A stretch of 64,000 nt of DNA from Marivita geojedonensis (GCF_002115805.1 NZ_JFKC01000001.1:124001-188000); one strand, 5' to 3'; positions 1-11,996 are shown, counted from the first letter of the stretch. A program made the numbers and translations. The notes: generated by a model from the letters alone, not told the origin.

Positions 1-659
<659 letters not shown>

Positions 660-667
660 GAAATCAA

Positions 668-695
668 ACGGGTCGGACCATTAGGCCCGACCCGT
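668..695 (+). terminator. Stem-loop after trxB, probable terminator
   Basis: ACGGGTCGG at 668-676 pairs with CCGACCCGT at 687-695 (9 bp, 10-nt loop), starting 8 bases after the trxB stop. No clear T-run follows, so it may be a weak terminator or an RNA 3'-end stabiliser. Confidence 0.55.
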
Positions 696-850
696 ATTCC
701 AAGACTTTGACGCTTTTTCAGTAAAGCATTTTCAGAACTGGCGTAAATTCCGCACATTTTCCCGAATTAGGGCGCTGCGCGACCTTGTCACTGGACTTCT
801 GTCCCGATGCGGGCGTAACCAGCGCGCAAATTTGATCCGAGAGCAGACGA

Positions 851-2566
851 ATGTATCCCCAAAACCTTGCCCCGATCCCAGAACTTTATGTGTCATATGA
901 CAGCGCGCAGAAGCTCAAGGTGGAAGCAGCAGACCTTGTCAGCCATGATCTGACGCCGCGCCAGATCTGCGACCTCGAACTCCTGATGAATGGCGGTTTC
1001 AACCCGCTAAAAGGGTTCCTGAGCGAAGAAGACTACGACAGCGTTGTCGAGAACATGCGGCTTACGGACGGCACGCTTTGGCCGATGCCGATCACTCTGG
1101 ATGTCTCTGAGTCTTTTGCCGACAGCTTGGAGATCGGGCAGGATATTGCGCTGCGCGATCAGGAGGGCGTGATCCTGGGCACCATGACAGTGACCGACCG
1201 CTGGGTGCCGAACAAAGCGCGCGAGGCGGAAAAGGTGTTCGGGGCGGATGACGATGCGCATCCTGCAGTGAACTACCTGCACAACAAAGCGGGCAAAGTC
1301 TATCTGGGTGGTCCGGTGACGGGCATCCAGCAGCCTGTGCACTACGATTTCCGCGCCCGTCGCGACACGCCGAACGAACTGCGCGCCTATTTCCGCAAGC
1401 TGGGCTGGCGCAAGGTGGTGGCGTTCCAGACACGCAATCCGCTGCACCGCGCGCACCAGGAACTGACCTTCCGAGCCGCCAAAGAAGCGCAAGCAAACCT
1501 CTTGATCCATCCCGTGGTGGGCATGACCAAGCCCGGCGACGTGGATCACTTCACTCGCGTGCGCTGCTACGAGGCGGTGCTGGACAAGTATCCGCAATCG
1601 ACCACGACAATGTCTTTGCTCAACCTTGCCATGCGTATGGCCGGTCCGCGCGAGGCCGTCTGGCATGGGCTGATCCGCAAGAACCACGGTTGCACGCATT
1701 TCATCGTCGGCCGCGACCACGCCGGCCCAGGCAAGAACTCCAAGGGTGAGGACTTCTACGGTCCGTACGATGCACAGGACCTGTTCCGCGAACACGAGGC
1801 GGAAATCGGCATCGAGATGGTCGATTTCAAACATATGGTCTACGTGCAGGAGCGCGCCCAGTACGAGCCGATGGACGAGATCGCCGATAAGGACGATGTA
1901 ACCATCCTCAATATCTCGGGCACCGAATTGCGTCGCCGCCTTTCAGAAGGTCTCGACATCCCGGAATGGTTCTCGTTCCCCGAGGTTGTCGCGGAACTGC
2001 GCAAAACAAAACCGCCGCGGTCGCAACAGGGCTTTACCGTGTTCTTCACCGGCCTCTCGGGTTCGGGGAAATCGACCATCGCCAACGCGCTTATGGTCAA
2101 ACTGATGGAAATGGGCGGTCGACCGGTGACGCTGCTTGATGGTGACATCGTGCGGAAGAACCTGTCGTCGGAGCTGGGCTTCAGCAAGGAACACCGCGAC
2201 CTGAACATCCGTCGTATCGGCTATGTTGCGTCCGAGATCACCAAGAATGGTGGTATCGCGATCTGCGCGCCGATCGCGCCTTACGCAACCACCCGCCGTG
2301 CCGTCCGCGAAGAGATCGAACAATTCGGCGCATTCATCGAAGTGCACGTCGCGACGAGCATCGAAGAGTGCGAACGCCGCGACCGCAAGGGACTCTACAA
2401 GCTGGCACGCGAAGGCAAGATCAAGGAATTCACCGGGATTTCCGACCCGTATGATGTACCGGAGAACCCGGAATTGCGGGTCGAGACCGAGAATGTTGAG
2501 GTCGACAACTGCGCACATCAGGTCATTCTGAAGCTGGAAAGCCTTGGACTGATCGCAGGGCAGTAA
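851..2566 (+). CDS. sat-cysC: Bifunctional sulfate adenylyltransferase / adenylylsulfate kinase
   Basis: The protein has 571 residues. Residues 1-170 are the PUA-like N-terminal part of ATP sulfurylase. Residues 170-385 are the catalytic domain, with QTRNPLHRAHQE (the HxxH-type ATP motif, near 195-206) and GRDHAGPGKNS. Residues about 395-571 are APS kinase, with the P-loop GLSGSGKST near residue 400-408. The fused enzyme converts sulfate and ATP to APS and then PAPS, for cysteine synthesis and sulfotransfer. The gene stands alone: no cysD/cysN and no reductase genes adjoin it. A GAGAGCAG stretch lies just upstream of the ATG. A strong hairpin terminator follows, so it is probably monocistronic. 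Confidence 0.95.
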   Translation: MYPQNLAPIPELYVSYDSAQKLKVEAADLVSHDLTPRQICDLELLMNGGFNPLKGFLSEEDYDSVVENMRLTDGTLWPMPITLDVSESFADSLEIGQDIALRDQEGVILGTMTVTDRWVPNKAREAEKVFGADDDAHPAVNYLHNKAGKVYLGGPVTGIQQPVHYDFRARRDTPNELRAYFRKLGWRKVVAFQTRNPLHRAHQELTFRAAKEAQANLLIHPVVGMTKPGDVDHFTRVRCYEAVLDKYPQSTTTMSLLNLAMRMAGPREAVWHGLIRKNHGCTHFIVGRDHAGPGKNSKGEDFYGPYDAQDLFREHEAEIGIEMVDFKHMVYVQERAQYEPMDEIADKDDVTILNISGTELRRRLSEGLDIPEWFSFPEVVAELRKTKPPRSQQGFTVFFTGLSGSGKSTIANALMVKLMEMGGRPVTLLDGDIVRKNLSSELGFSKEHRDLNIRRIGYVASEITKNGGIAICAPIAPYATTRRAVREEIEQFGAFIEVHVATSIEECERRDRKGLYKLAREGKIKEFTGISDPYDVPENPELRVETENVEVDNCAHQVILKLESLGLIAGQ

Positions 2567-2596
2567 GCACTCCAGCAAAGGTTTGGTTTTGTTTTG

Positions 2597-2628
2597 AAAC
2601 GCGGCACTTCCACAAGTGCCGCGTTTTT
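2597..2628 (+). terminator. Rho-independent terminator of sat-cysC
   Basis: There is a perfect 13-bp stem: AAACGCGGCACTT at 2597-2609 pairs with its complement at 2614-2626, with a CCAC loop and a T-run ending at 2628. It lies inside the upstream extension of the next reading frame, which argues that the next gene starts after it. Confidence 0.9.
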
Positions 2629-2669
2629 GCGTAACTGGATCCGGAAAACACTGCAGACGGTTCCTTGAT

Positions 2670-3368
2670 GTGCTGACACTCGCGCTCACCACTATCCCGC
2701 CGCGCTTCAAACGTCTTGGCCGGGTTTTGGAAAGCTTGCTTGCTCAAACAATACCGGTGCGCGTTGTGCTGTCCGTGCCGCATCGATATCGCAGATTTGT
2801 CGGGGAGGTCTCGGCACTTGACCTTCCGAAAGGCGTGACACTGAACCTGATCGCACGGGATTTCGGGCCTGCGAGTAAACTGCTTGGTGTGCTTGATGCC
2901 CCCGGCACCGATGAAGTGCTCTATTGTGACGACGATTGCGTCTACGCGCCAGAGTGGGCCGAAACGCTGATGAATGCGCGCGATAGCGAAAGCGAGGCAG
3001 TTGCGGTTTCCACCTTTCCGGTGTCCCGGATCAAGCGCCACGCGAAAGCCCCTTACGACATGATCGCGCAGGGATTTGCCGGGGTTCTGGTGCATCGCGA
3101 CATGTTCGATCACCGCGTGTTCGAAGTACCCGAAGCGGGATATGCCGCCGATGACATCTGGCTGTCGGGTCATTTGGCGCTGCGCAATATCCCAATCCGA
3201 AAGGTGCCCCAAGCCCGTCTTCTTTGCACTCCGCTGCCAGAGGACGGACCGAGCCTGCAAACGGATGTGGTTCACGGGCTGTCACGTGCCGAAGCCAATC
3301 AAGCCTGCGCCGATGCACTGACGGACCTGTTTGGCTTATGGCCGCCGATCCAGAGCAGCGGCCCTTGA
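2670..3368 (+). CDS. Glycosyltransferase-like protein (family-2-like fold)
   Basis: The protein has 232 residues from a GTG start (MLTLALTTIPPR). The frame is open further upstream, but that part crosses the sat-cysC terminator. The sequence begins like a GT-A nucleotide-sugar-binding strand and carries CDDDC near residue 90, matching the DxD metal-binding motif. A later AADDIWLSG segment fits the catalytic-acid region of family-2-like enzymes. There is no signal peptide or membrane segment, so it is cytoplasmic. Donor and acceptor are unknown. It overlaps nothing and its neighbours give no pathway hint. The fold assignment is by motif only. Confidence 0.6.
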   Translation: MLTLALTTIPPRFKRLGRVLESLLAQTIPVRVVLSVPHRYRRFVGEVSALDLPKGVTLNLIARDFGPASKLLGVLDAPGTDEVLYCDDDCVYAPEWAETLMNARDSESEAVAVSTFPVSRIKRHAKAPYDMIAQGFAGVLVHRDMFDHRVFEVPEAGYAADDIWLSGHLALRNIPIRKVPQARLLCTPLPEDGPSLQTDVVHGLSRAEANQACADALTDLFGLWPPIQSSGP

Positions 3369-3418
3369 AACAAAAGGGAACCCGTGGCCCAATGAAGCCA
3401 TCGAGTGGAGATTGTGTC

Positions 3419-4252
3419 GTGTCCCAATTCCGAGTGTTTCTTTTGGCGCTTTTCTTCGCGTTGCCGGGCGTCGCGTTTGCAGAACGTGTCTGCGATGAAA
3501 AATTCGGGCAGGTCTGCATTGAAACGGTGCAATCAGGCGGCGAAATCACATTTCTTGCCGAAAACCGTCATGCCCGTCTTCCTGTGACCCTGAATATCGA
3601 GGTCAGCACGACCAATCTTCGTCGCGTGAAAGGCGGGGCAGGACCTTTCGTCCTGCAGGGAAAGACAAAGGTCGAGTTGTTCACATTGGCGCAGCATCGT
3701 AACGCCGCATGGTCCTACCGCTATGATTTCACCTGGAGCCGCGGTGATATCACTGCCCGGCATGACGACAGTGTCGCCTACCAGCTGCCCTTTGCGCCGG
3801 GTGCCGCTTTCAATGTCGGACAAAGCTGCAACGGTGCTTTCTCTCATCGAGGCGCGGTGCGGTATGCCGTGGATATCGACATGCCCATCGGCACACCGAT
3901 CCACGCGGCAAGGGCGGGAACGGTTGTCGAGGTGAAGGAGGATTCCCGGCGCGGCGGTGCCGGATCGAAATACCGTGACGATGGCAACCACATCATCATT
4001 CAGCACTCGGACCGAACGCTGGGACAGTATTTCCATCTGAAGCAGGGTGGCGCTGCGGTGCGCATCGGGCAAACAGTGCGTGCCGGAACCCTGATCGGGT
4101 ATTCGGGCAATACGGGGCAATCGACCGGGCCACATCTGCATTTTGATGTTGTGAAAGGCTCCAGAGGCGTGGAGAGCGAGACCCTGCCTTTCCGTTTCGC
4201 CACATCCGGCGGCGCGATGCGCTGCCCCCCGAAAGGGACAGTGCTCAGATAA
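3419..4252 (+). CDS. M23-family peptidase, secreted (LytM/peptidoglycan endopeptidase-like)
   Basis: The protein has 277 residues from GTG 3419, with GTGGAG about 9 nt upstream. The start gives a short signal peptide (FRVFLLALFFALPGVAFA). An ATG at 3392 in the same frame is the alternative, with a longer n-region. The C-terminal half is an M23 domain: FSHRG...YAVDIDMPIGTPIHAA supplies the first His/Asp zinc ligands and GPHLHFDV the last His pair. The N-terminal 100 residues are a beta-rich domain of unknown role. Such periplasmic enzymes cut peptidoglycan cross-bridges or act as scaffolds; with the ligands intact, activity is likely. It converges on the DUF1150 gene with only 9 bp between stops. 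Confidence 0.85.
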   Translation: MSQFRVFLLALFFALPGVAFAERVCDEKFGQVCIETVQSGGEITFLAENRHARLPVTLNIEVSTTNLRRVKGGAGPFVLQGKTKVELFTLAQHRNAAWSYRYDFTWSRGDITARHDDSVAYQLPFAPGAAFNVGQSCNGAFSHRGAVRYAVDIDMPIGTPIHAARAGTVVEVKEDSRRGGAGSKYRDDGNHIIIQHSDRTLGQYFHLKQGGAAVRIGQTVRAGTLIGYSGNTGQSTGPHLHFDVVKGSRGVESETLPFRFATSGGAMRCPPKGTVLR

Positions 4253-4261
4253 TACAGCGCG

Positions 4262-4489
4262 TCAGTGGACGGTTACCGGCGCAAAGTCGTTCTGACGTGC
4301 CAGCATGAACGCCAGCTTGCGATCTTTCACGAGTGCAAGACGCTCCCCATCCGCGCGGTGTACGGCATAGATCGTTTTCTGATCCCCCAACTCATCACGC
4401 ACCTCATCGGGCAAATCCGCGACGGCGACGGGACGAACATAAACGATATTGGACTTTTCAGCGTCTTTGAAATCGAACGGTGTGTTCAT
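4262..4489 (-). CDS. DUF1150 family protein
   Basis: The protein has 75 residues and is acidic and soluble (MNTPFDFKDAEKSNIVYVRP at the N-terminus, LAFMLARQNDFAPVTVH at the end). DUF1150 proteins are small alphaproteobacterial proteins, commonly next to small heat-shock genes. Here it follows the Hsp20 gene by 2 bp on the same strand, so the two are co-transcribed. Its function is unknown; the pairing suggests a heat-shock or proteostasis role. Confidence 0.8.
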   Translation of the reverse strand: MNTPFDFKDAEKSNIVYVRPVAVADLPDEVRDELGDQKTIYAVHRADGERLALVKDRKLAFMLARQNDFAPVTVH

Positions 4490-4491
4490 GG

Positions 4492-4905
4492 TTATCCCTT
4501 CCTGATCTGGATTGTCTGCACAACGGTCTCGGGTCGTGACAGCGTCAAGTCGACATGCAGCAGCCCATTTTCCATGATCGCCTCGCCGACCTCGACCCCA
4601 TCAGCCAGCACAAAGCTCCGCTGAAACTGGCGTGCGGCGATCCCGCGGTGCAGAAACACCCTTTCGGCGCTGTCGTCGTGCTGACGGCCTCGGATCACAA
4701 GCTGTCTGTCCTCAACGGTTATGCTGAGGTCCTGTTCCCGAAAACCGGCAACAGCGAGCGTGATCCGGTAGGACCCGTCAGAAGTCTGTTCGATATTGAA
4801 GGGAGGGTACCCATCGTTGCCGGATTTTGCGGTGCGTTCCAGCAGACGTTCCAGTTGCTCGAACCCGAGCAGATGGGGATAGGAACCCAAGGTCAGTTTC
4901 GTCAT
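4492..4905 (-). CDS. Small heat-shock protein, Hsp20/alpha-crystallin family
   Basis: The protein has 137 residues starting at MTKLTLGSYPHLLGFEQLERLLER; the frame runs open upstream to 5166 but that part has no homologous look. The alpha-crystallin domain spans about residues 35-130 (PPFNIEQTSDGSYRITLAVA, GFREQDLSITVEDRQLVIRG). The C-terminus has the IQIRKG extension. This is the IbpA-type ATP-independent holdase that binds unfolding cytoplasmic proteins. It is followed directly by DUF1150. I did not find a ROSE-type thermometer with confidence. Confidence 0.92.
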   Translation of the reverse strand: MTKLTLGSYPHLLGFEQLERLLERTAKSGNDGYPPFNIEQTSDGSYRITLAVAGFREQDLSITVEDRQLVIRGRQHDDSAERVFLHRGIAARQFQRSFVLADGVEVGEAIMENGLLHVDLTLSRPETVVQTIQIRKG

Positions 4906-5068
4906 CGACACGTCCTTTGCATAAGCGACTGTGTTGCCACGGCCCCGTTTTGGCGACCGGTTTGCATGAAATATGGGGGTGCATCGGGCCGGACGCAAGG
5001 GCTTTGCGGAATCGCTTATTGCGGTTATCTTCAAAGCCCATGCCACTTTTTGGGGACGGCACAGTTCA

Positions 5069-5293
5069 ATGAATGCACCCACTGACCTGTCGATGAAGAC
5101 GGACGATGTTCTGAAAGTCGAACTCGAGGTGTTCCGCCGTGAACATCGCGACCTCGACGAGGCCATCCGTGCACTTCAGGAAACGGGAACAGCGGACCAG
5201 CTGACGCTCCAACGCCTCAAGAAGAAAAAGCTGATGCTCAAAGACAAGATCGCCCTGATCGAAGACCGCTTGTTGCCGGATATCATCGCCTGA
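5069..5293 (+). CDS. DUF465/YdcH-like small coiled-coil protein
   Basis: The protein has 74 residues (MNAPTDLSMKTDDVLKVELE start). It is an almost all-helical, highly charged hairpin (FRREHRDLDEAIRALQE, then LKKKKLMLKDKIALIEDRLLPDI), as in the YdcH/DUF465 family. An internal ATG at 5093 is a possible start. The function of the family is unknown. It sits 75 bp ahead of purE on the same strand and may share its transcript. Confidence 0.75.
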   Translation: MNAPTDLSMKTDDVLKVELEVFRREHRDLDEAIRALQETGTADQLTLQRLKKKKLMLKDKIALIEDRLLPDIIA

Positions 5294-5368
5294 GGACGGA
5301 CCTGAGTTGCCCCTTGGTCCGATCTGGCTATAGTGCGCGCTCCGAACACCTGAAGGGGCCATTTTGCC

Positions 5369-5863
5369 ATGTCAGAAAAGATCAAAGTAGGCATCATCAT
5401 GGGCAGTCAGTCAGACTGGCCGACGATGAAGGAAGCCGCTGACATGCTCGATGCGCTCAAGGTGCCTTACGAAGCGAAAATCGTGTCCGCGCACCGGACA
5501 CCGGACCGTCTCTGGGACTATGGCAAAACGGCAGTGGCTCGGGGTTTGCAGGTGATTATTGCCGGGGCCGGAGGTGCTGCGCATCTGCCCGGCATGATGG
5601 CATCGAAAACCCGTGTTCCGGTGATTGGTGTTCCGGTGCAGACCCGTGCTCTGTCCGGGGTGGACAGTCTTTACTCCATCCTGCAGATGCCGCGAGGATT
5701 TCCCGTGGCTACGATGGCCATCGGGAGTGCTGGGGCCGCAAATGCCGGATTGATGGCAGCTGGCATATTGGCGTTGCAGGACCCTGATCTGGCAGCGCGG
5801 CTTGATCAGTGGCGCACCGATCTGTCGGCATCGATCCCCGATGCGCCCTCTGATGACGGATAG
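5369..5863 (+). CDS. purE: N5-carboxyaminoimidazole ribonucleotide mutase
   Basis: The protein has 164 residues with the class I PurE signatures [18 protein letters not shown] and [17 protein letters not shown], at full family length. It moves the carboxyl group of N5-CAIR to give CAIR in de novo purine synthesis. It is followed 9 bp later by purK, which makes its substrate. AGGGGCC lies upstream of the ATG. Confidence 0.97.
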   Translation: MSEKIKVGIIMGSQSDWPTMKEAADMLDALKVPYEAKIVSAHRTPDRLWDYGKTAVARGLQVIIAGAGGAAHLPGMMASKTRVPVIGVPVQTRALSGVDSLYSILQMPRGFPVATMAIGSAGAANAGLMAAGILALQDPDLAARLDQWRTDLSASIPDAPSDDG

Positions 5864-5872
5864 GGCAAAGCT

Positions 5873-6943
5873 ATGACGCATGCGCTTCCTATTGGGTCGA
5901 CGATCGGCATCATCGGCGGTGGTCAGCTGGGCCGAATGCTTTCGGTTGCAGCCAGCCGGTTGGGATTTCGCAGCCACATCTATGAACCGGGAGCCAACCC
6001 ACCCGCCGGGCACGTGGCTGATCAGGTAACGACCGCCACCTACGAAGACGAAAGCGCATTGCGCGCCTTCGGCAAATCTGTCGACGTCATCACCTACGAG
6101 TTCGAAAACATCCCCACCGCGGCGCTGGACCTGCTTCAGGATCTCGCTCCGATCCATCCGGGGCGCGAAGCACTGCGCATCAGTCAGGATCGACTGACCG
6201 AAAAATCCTTTCTTCAGGAACTCGGGCTTCAAACCGCACCGTTCGCCGATATCACCGATGCAGCAAGCCTTTATGCCGCGCTCCAGCGGATTGGGACACC
6301 TTCAATCCTGAAGACCCGCAGGTTTGGGTATGATGGCAAGGGTCAGGCGCGGATCATGTCGCCCGATGATGCTGCTCAGGCACTGGCCGATATGCAGGGC
6401 GCTCCTGCAATTCTCGAGGGGTTCGTCGATTTCTCTCACGAGGTTTCCGTGATCGCCGCCCGCAGCCCTGACGGTGCCGTTGCCGCGTTCGATCCGGGCG
6501 AGAATGTCCACAGCGAAGGCATTCTGCGCACGACGACTGTCCCGGCCCGCCTCACAGCAGGCCAGCGTACCGACGCGGTGCTTCTGGCGGCCAAAATCGC
6601 AAACGCACTCAACTATGTCGGTGTGCTTGGAGTAGAGCTTTTTGTCACCGATGCCGGCCTGATCGTGAACGAAATCGCGCCGCGCGTACACAACTCCGGT
6701 CACTGGACGCAGAATGGCTGCGCGGTGGATCAGTTCGAACAGCACATACGCGCAATAACCGGTTGGCCTTTGGGCGATGGTCGGCGTTACGCGGATATCG
6801 TCATGGAAAACCTTATTGGTGACGATATGGATCGCGTACCCGACCTTGCCCGAACACCGGACTGTGCGGTGCACCTATATGGCAAGGCAGAAACCGAGCC
6901 GGGTCGGAAAATGGGTCATGTGAACCACATCAAGCGGTCCTGA
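5873..6943 (+). CDS. purK: N5-carboxyaminoimidazole ribonucleotide synthase
   Basis: The protein has 356 residues. It opens with GSTIGIIGGGQLGRMLSVAA, has the typical YEFENIP segment near residue 75, and the ATP-grasp catalytic end EIAPRVHNSGHWT near 265-275. It uses ATP and bicarbonate to carboxylate AIR. It is paired with purE in one transcript. Length and motifs are normal. Confidence 0.97.
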   Translation: MTHALPIGSTIGIIGGGQLGRMLSVAASRLGFRSHIYEPGANPPAGHVADQVTTATYEDESALRAFGKSVDVITYEFENIPTAALDLLQDLAPIHPGREALRISQDRLTEKSFLQELGLQTAPFADITDAASLYAALQRIGTPSILKTRRFGYDGKGQARIMSPDDAAQALADMQGAPAILEGFVDFSHEVSVIAARSPDGAVAAFDPGENVHSEGILRTTTVPARLTAGQRTDAVLLAAKIANALNYVGVLGVELFVTDAGLIVNEIAPRVHNSGHWTQNGCAVDQFEQHIRAITGWPLGDGRRYADIVMENLIGDDMDRVPDLARTPDCAVHLYGKAETEPGRKMGHVNHIKRS

Positions 6944-6983
6944 TCTTCAACAGGTTAGATATTTTCAAGAAGGAGCGCAGCGC

Positions 6984-8132
6984 TCATCTGCTCAGAAATC
7001 GCTGAGCAATGGGGCCGGACATGTGCGCGACCTGCCCCGCAGACAGCGTGGTTACCACGCGCCGGGATTGGGGATCCAGCACGATAAGATCAGCGCGTTT
7101 TCCCGGTGCAAGCTCGCCTCGATCCTGCAATCCCAAAAGCTGTGCGGGCCCCGCTGAAACAAGTCGCCATGCGGTTGCCAGATCGCAGATCCCCAGTTCC
7201 TCCAATCGGAAGGCCGCGCGCAGCGGCGAAGGGTAGTGGTAGTCCGAGGCGAGCGCGTCGCACAGACCTTCGTTGACAAGCTCTGCCGCTGCGATGTTCC
7301 CCGCGTGGCTCGCGCCTCTCACGATATTGGGCGCACCAAGAACGATATGCGCCCCGTCGGCACGCGCAGCTCGGGCCGCCTCGAGCGTTTCGGGAAACTC
7401 ACTCACCGTTGCACCGCGTGCAGCCCATACTGCGCGATCCTGCGACGTGTGGTCGTCATGGCTGCCCAAAACCATCCCGCGGCGGCAAAGCCTGTCTGCA
7501 AGTCGATCCAGTGCTGCGGGCACCTCTGATGACCTGGCGTGCAGGTCTTGCATAAGCGCGAGATGCGCCTCCGGACTGCGTCCGCTCTTTAGCGCCTGCC
7601 CCGTCAACCGTGGCGGTTTTCGCCCCTCCGCCAACCTCTGATGCGGCAAGTGATCATTGAAGACTACATAGGTGATCCCGAACCGTTCAATGGCGTGTTC
7701 GGCACGGGTGAATTCGTCGATCAGATGCGTTTCGAGGCGTAGCTGAAGCCGCAAATCAATCGGGACGGTGGGTCGCACGCGTGTCACGCTTTCGAAGACA
7801 TGATCGGCAAACTCCGGGCCGCGCATGCCGCCCTCCCAGGAAAAGAACTGCGCCAGTACCGCTGTGGTGATGCCGTTCGCGGCAAGCTCTGCGGCTGTGG
7901 CAACCACCCCAAATTCGGCCTCACGGAGCGCTCCGCGCCGAGGCGCCATGTGGCGCTCGAACCCGTCGCCATGCGGGTCCACTATTCCCGGAAGCACAAT
8001 GTATCCGCTCAGATCGATCTCCCGTCCTGTCGGCGCGACCTGGACAAGTCCGCCTGCAATCGGAAGCGGGTCCGTGCTCCAGCCAGCAGTCGTCAAGACC
8101 TCAGCACCAACAAGGGTGCAATCAATGGTCAT
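6984..8132 (-). CDS. phnM: PhnM-like amidohydrolase (RPnTP diphosphatase family), orphan copy
   Basis: The protein has 382 residues. The start at [12 protein letters not shown] is preferred over an 8-codon upstream extension. Conserved PhnM stretches are clear: [15 protein letters not shown] (metal-binding start), [42 protein letters not shown] and [15 protein letters not shown]. PhnM removes pyrophosphate from 5-triphosphoribosyl-1-phosphonates in the C-P lyase pathway. No other phn gene lies nearby. The start overlaps the end of the upstream lipase-like gene by 11 bp, so the two are translationally coupled. The substrate could have changed; the family call is firm. Confidence 0.85.
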   Translation of the reverse strand: MTIDCTLVGAEVLTTAGWSTDPLPIAGGLVQVAPTGREIDLSGYIVLPGIVDPHGDGFERHMAPRRGALREAEFGVVATAAELAANGITTAVLAQFFSWEGGMRGPEFADHVFESVTRVRPTVPIDLRLQLRLETHLIDEFTRAEHAIERFGITYVVFNDHLPHQRLAEGRKPPRLTGQALKSGRSPEAHLALMQDLHARSSEVPAALDRLADRLCRRGMVLGSHDDHTSQDRAVWAARGATVSEFPETLEAARAARADGAHIVLGAPNIVRGASHAGNIAAAELVNEGLCDALASDYHYPSPLRAAFRLEELGICDLATAWRLVSAGPAQLLGLQDRGELAPGKRADLIVLDPQSRRVVTTLSAGQVAHMSGPIAQRFLSR

Positions 8133-8901
8133 CGAGCGGCTCCGGGCAGATGCCAAAAATGCAGATCAACTCCTCGGAATTGATGGTTTCCGTCCAATCA
8201 AGCTCGGGGTCGAATTGCCCGGTTCGCAGGAACAGATCCACCTGCGCGATTACGGACGGGGCTTGCATGATGAACGTATGGGTGACCGGCATCGACAAGT
8301 GAGCGCGCATACCCGCCACTTTGGTGGACTCAACCGACACCTTGCCGTCGTCCTCTCCCGGTATCAGCGTGGAGAAGAATGGATTAAGCGATCGCGTCCC
8401 TGCAATTACTCCCAGGTCAAAGTTCACCGGAGGCAGCGACTTCGGCAGATCGTTGGGCGAGGTTCCGAGTTGCATTCCCGCAGGACCGTTCACCCATTCA
8501 AACAGTTCCAGCCCGCCCAGCTCATCGACCAGCTCGCTACCCTGATTGGGCGGTGCCAGCATCACAACGCGACCGAGGTTCTCTGGCCGGTTATCTTTCA
8601 GCCACACCCGCAACAGAATCCCTCCCATCGAGTGCGTGACGAAGTGCACGCGGTCGTCACCACAACTGCGCACCGCGTCCGGCAGGGTTTCTTCGACCAG
8701 TGTCTGAACCTGCGCGGTTGTCGATGGGTAGCCCGGATTCTGAACCACGTAGCCTTTGGCCTCGAGAACGTTTTGCATCAACACGAAAGATGTCTCGGTT
8801 CGTGCCAACCCATGCAGAAGTATAACGCAGTCTGCACGCGCAGGGGCGGCAGACAAAGACGGGACAAGGGCGAGCATCGCCAGGATGGCAAAACGAAGCA
8901 T
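8122..8901 (-). CDS. Secreted alpha/beta-hydrolase, lipase/esterase-like
   Basis: The protein has 259 residues with an N-terminal signal peptide ([23 protein letters not shown]). The mature part starts with the oxyanion-type [14 protein letters not shown] and has the nucleophile elbow THSMGG near residue 90, as in PGAP1/LipA-like triacylglycerol lipases. [10 protein letters not shown] segment near 195 could hold the acid and HTFIMQ the His. It probably acts in the periplasm on an ester or lipid. It overlaps the phnM-like gene downstream by 11 bp. Substrate unknown. Confidence 0.75.
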   Translation of the reverse strand: MLRFAILAMLALVPSLSAAPARADCVILLHGLARTETSFVLMQNVLEAKGYVVQNPGYPSTTAQVQTLVEETLPDAVRSCGDDRVHFVTHSMGGILLRVWLKDNRPENLGRVVMLAPPNQGSELVDELGGLELFEWVNGPAGMQLGTSPNDLPKSLPPVNFDLGVIAGTRSLNPFFSTLIPGEDDGKVSVESTKVAGMRAHLSMPVTHTFIMQAPSVIAQVDLFLRTGQFDPELDWTETINSEELICIFGICPEPLDDH

Positions 8902-8940
8902 GGACTTCAGATACGCCTTGCCGATCCCTTTAGAAAGGGG

Positions 8941-9795
8941 TCAGCGCCGCGACGTTACGGCCAGTAGCACGCCCCCGAGCACCATCAGCGCCGCCACGAC
9001 AAGGCGCGATGTCACTGGTTCCGACAAAAGAACCGCTCCACCGGAAATGGCGATCACCGGGACCGTCAATTGCGTGACGGCGGCCGTACTGCCCCGCAGG
9101 CTGGGTAGAACCGTGTACCACATGGCATACCCCAAACCGGACGTGACAGCGCCGGCGAGTACCGCCATCGACAGACCAAAGGTACTGGCAACGGCACCTG
9201 AGAGCTGATCGGTCAGGCCATAAAGCGCTGCCGCGCCCAAGGCAGCCAGCATTGCCGAGATACAGAAATTGGCTGCAGTCGCCCCCAGCGCATCCGAGGT
9301 GCCCCGTCCATTCAGGGAGTAGACACCCCATGCGACCCCGGCAATCGCCATGAGACCGGCATGCCACAGGCTCGGGGATACGGAACTACCGGGCCAAAGG
9401 AGCCAGATCAGACCACCGAAAGCGACCGCCGCTCCGAACCAACGTCGCGGAGCGGGCCTCTCGCCACCGATAAGACTGCCTGCGAACATCGTGATCTGGA
9501 CAAGGCCAAAAAGGATCAGCGCACCTAGGCCCGCATCAAGGCTTTCGTAAGCAAGCGAAAACCCAAAGATGTAGATCAGAAGAGAGGCGACGCCGACGCT
9601 GCGCCCTGCCCCGCCAAGAGAGAGCTTTCGATCGCGCAAGAGAACCAGCACTGCCAGCATTGTCGCCCCGGCGAAAAGCCGGACGACGCCGAACACCACC
9701 GCGTCGATATCCCCGTTCGCCAGCGCCACACGGTTGAGGATCGAGTTCGATGCGAACGCGATCATGGTCAGGACTGTCAGCAGGACGAGGTTCAT
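8941..9795 (-). CDS. EamA/DMT-superfamily membrane transporter
   Basis: The protein has 284 residues, about ten hydrophobic segments and two EamA repeats, the normal layout for a drug/metabolite exporter of the inner membrane. Glycine-rich turns such as VVFGVVRLFAGATML and the last repeat PVIAISGGAVLLSEPVTSR match the family. Substrate unknown. It lies 39 bp upstream of the lipase-like gene on the same strand, so a three-gene transcript is possible. Confidence 0.85.
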   Translation of the reverse strand: MNLVLLTVLTMIAFASNSILNRVALANGDIDAVVFGVVRLFAGATMLAVLVLLRDRKLSLGGAGRSVGVASLLIYIFGFSLAYESLDAGLGALILFGLVQITMFAGSLIGGERPAPRRWFGAAVAFGGLIWLLWPGSSVSPSLWHAGLMAIAGVAWGVYSLNGRGTSDALGATAANFCISAMLAALGAAALYGLTDQLSGAVASTFGLSMAVLAGAVTSGLGYAMWYTVLPSLRGSTAAVTQLTVPVIAISGGAVLLSEPVTSRLVVAALMVLGGVLLAVTSRR

Positions 9796-9913
9796 GCGAT
9801 TTGCGTACCGCCGCGCGCGAACAGTTACCAGAACAGAATTTTCTGATCGCCTGCCCGCGTCTTTCCACCAGCTTTGCGAAGAAAGCGGGTTGGCCTTGTG
9901 TGACGGTCATCCG

Positions 9914-9946
9914 CAAAAAAGCAAAGGCGCCCAAAGGCGCCTTTGC
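9914..9946 (-). terminator. Rho-independent terminator of groESL
   Basis: There is an 11-bp perfect stem: GCAAAGGCGCC at 9921-9931 and its complement at 9936-9946, with a CAAA loop. On the minus strand it is followed by a run of T (A-run at 9915-9920 on the plus strand). It lies about 40 bp past the groEL stop. Confidence 0.92.
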
Positions 9947-9987
9947 TGTTGATCTTGGGTCCGTCCCGAAGGACACGGCCGGGCTGA

Positions 9988-11652
<1,665 letters not shown>

Positions 11653-11684
11653 TCAGAGTTTGTGTTTGCGACCAAAACGGGCGT

Positions 11685-11996
11685 TCAGGCGGCTTTCGCT
11701 GCTGCTGCGTCCGTGATGATGCCAAGGATGTCCGACTCCTTCATGATCAGGAGTTCTTCGCCATCGATCGTCACTTCTGTGCCCGACCACTTGCCGAACA
11801 GGATCTTGTCGCCTTCTTTAACGGCCATCTCGATGAGCTCGCCACTATCCTTGCGTGCACCTTCGCCACACGCAACAACCATGCCTTCTGCCGGCTTTTC
11901 TTTGGCGCTATCGGGAATGATCAGGCCACCAGCAGTTTTTTCATCGCTTTCAACGCGACGGACCAGCACACGGTCATGAAGCGGTTTGAATGCCAT
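11685..11996 (-). CDS. groES: Co-chaperonin GroES
   Basis: The protein has 103 residues: [21 protein letters not shown] start, a mobile-loop region [15 protein letters not shown], and [18 protein letters not shown] near the end. It caps the GroEL chamber. It is the first gene of the operon; AAGGAG precedes the ATG. Transcription comes from the promoter at 12088-12116 under the CIRCE site. Confidence 0.99.
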   Translation of the reverse strand: MAFKPLHDRVLVRRVESDEKTAGGLIIPDSAKEKPAEGMVVACGEGARKDSGELIEMAVKEGDKILFGKWSGTEVTIDGEELLIMKESDILGIITDAAAAKAA

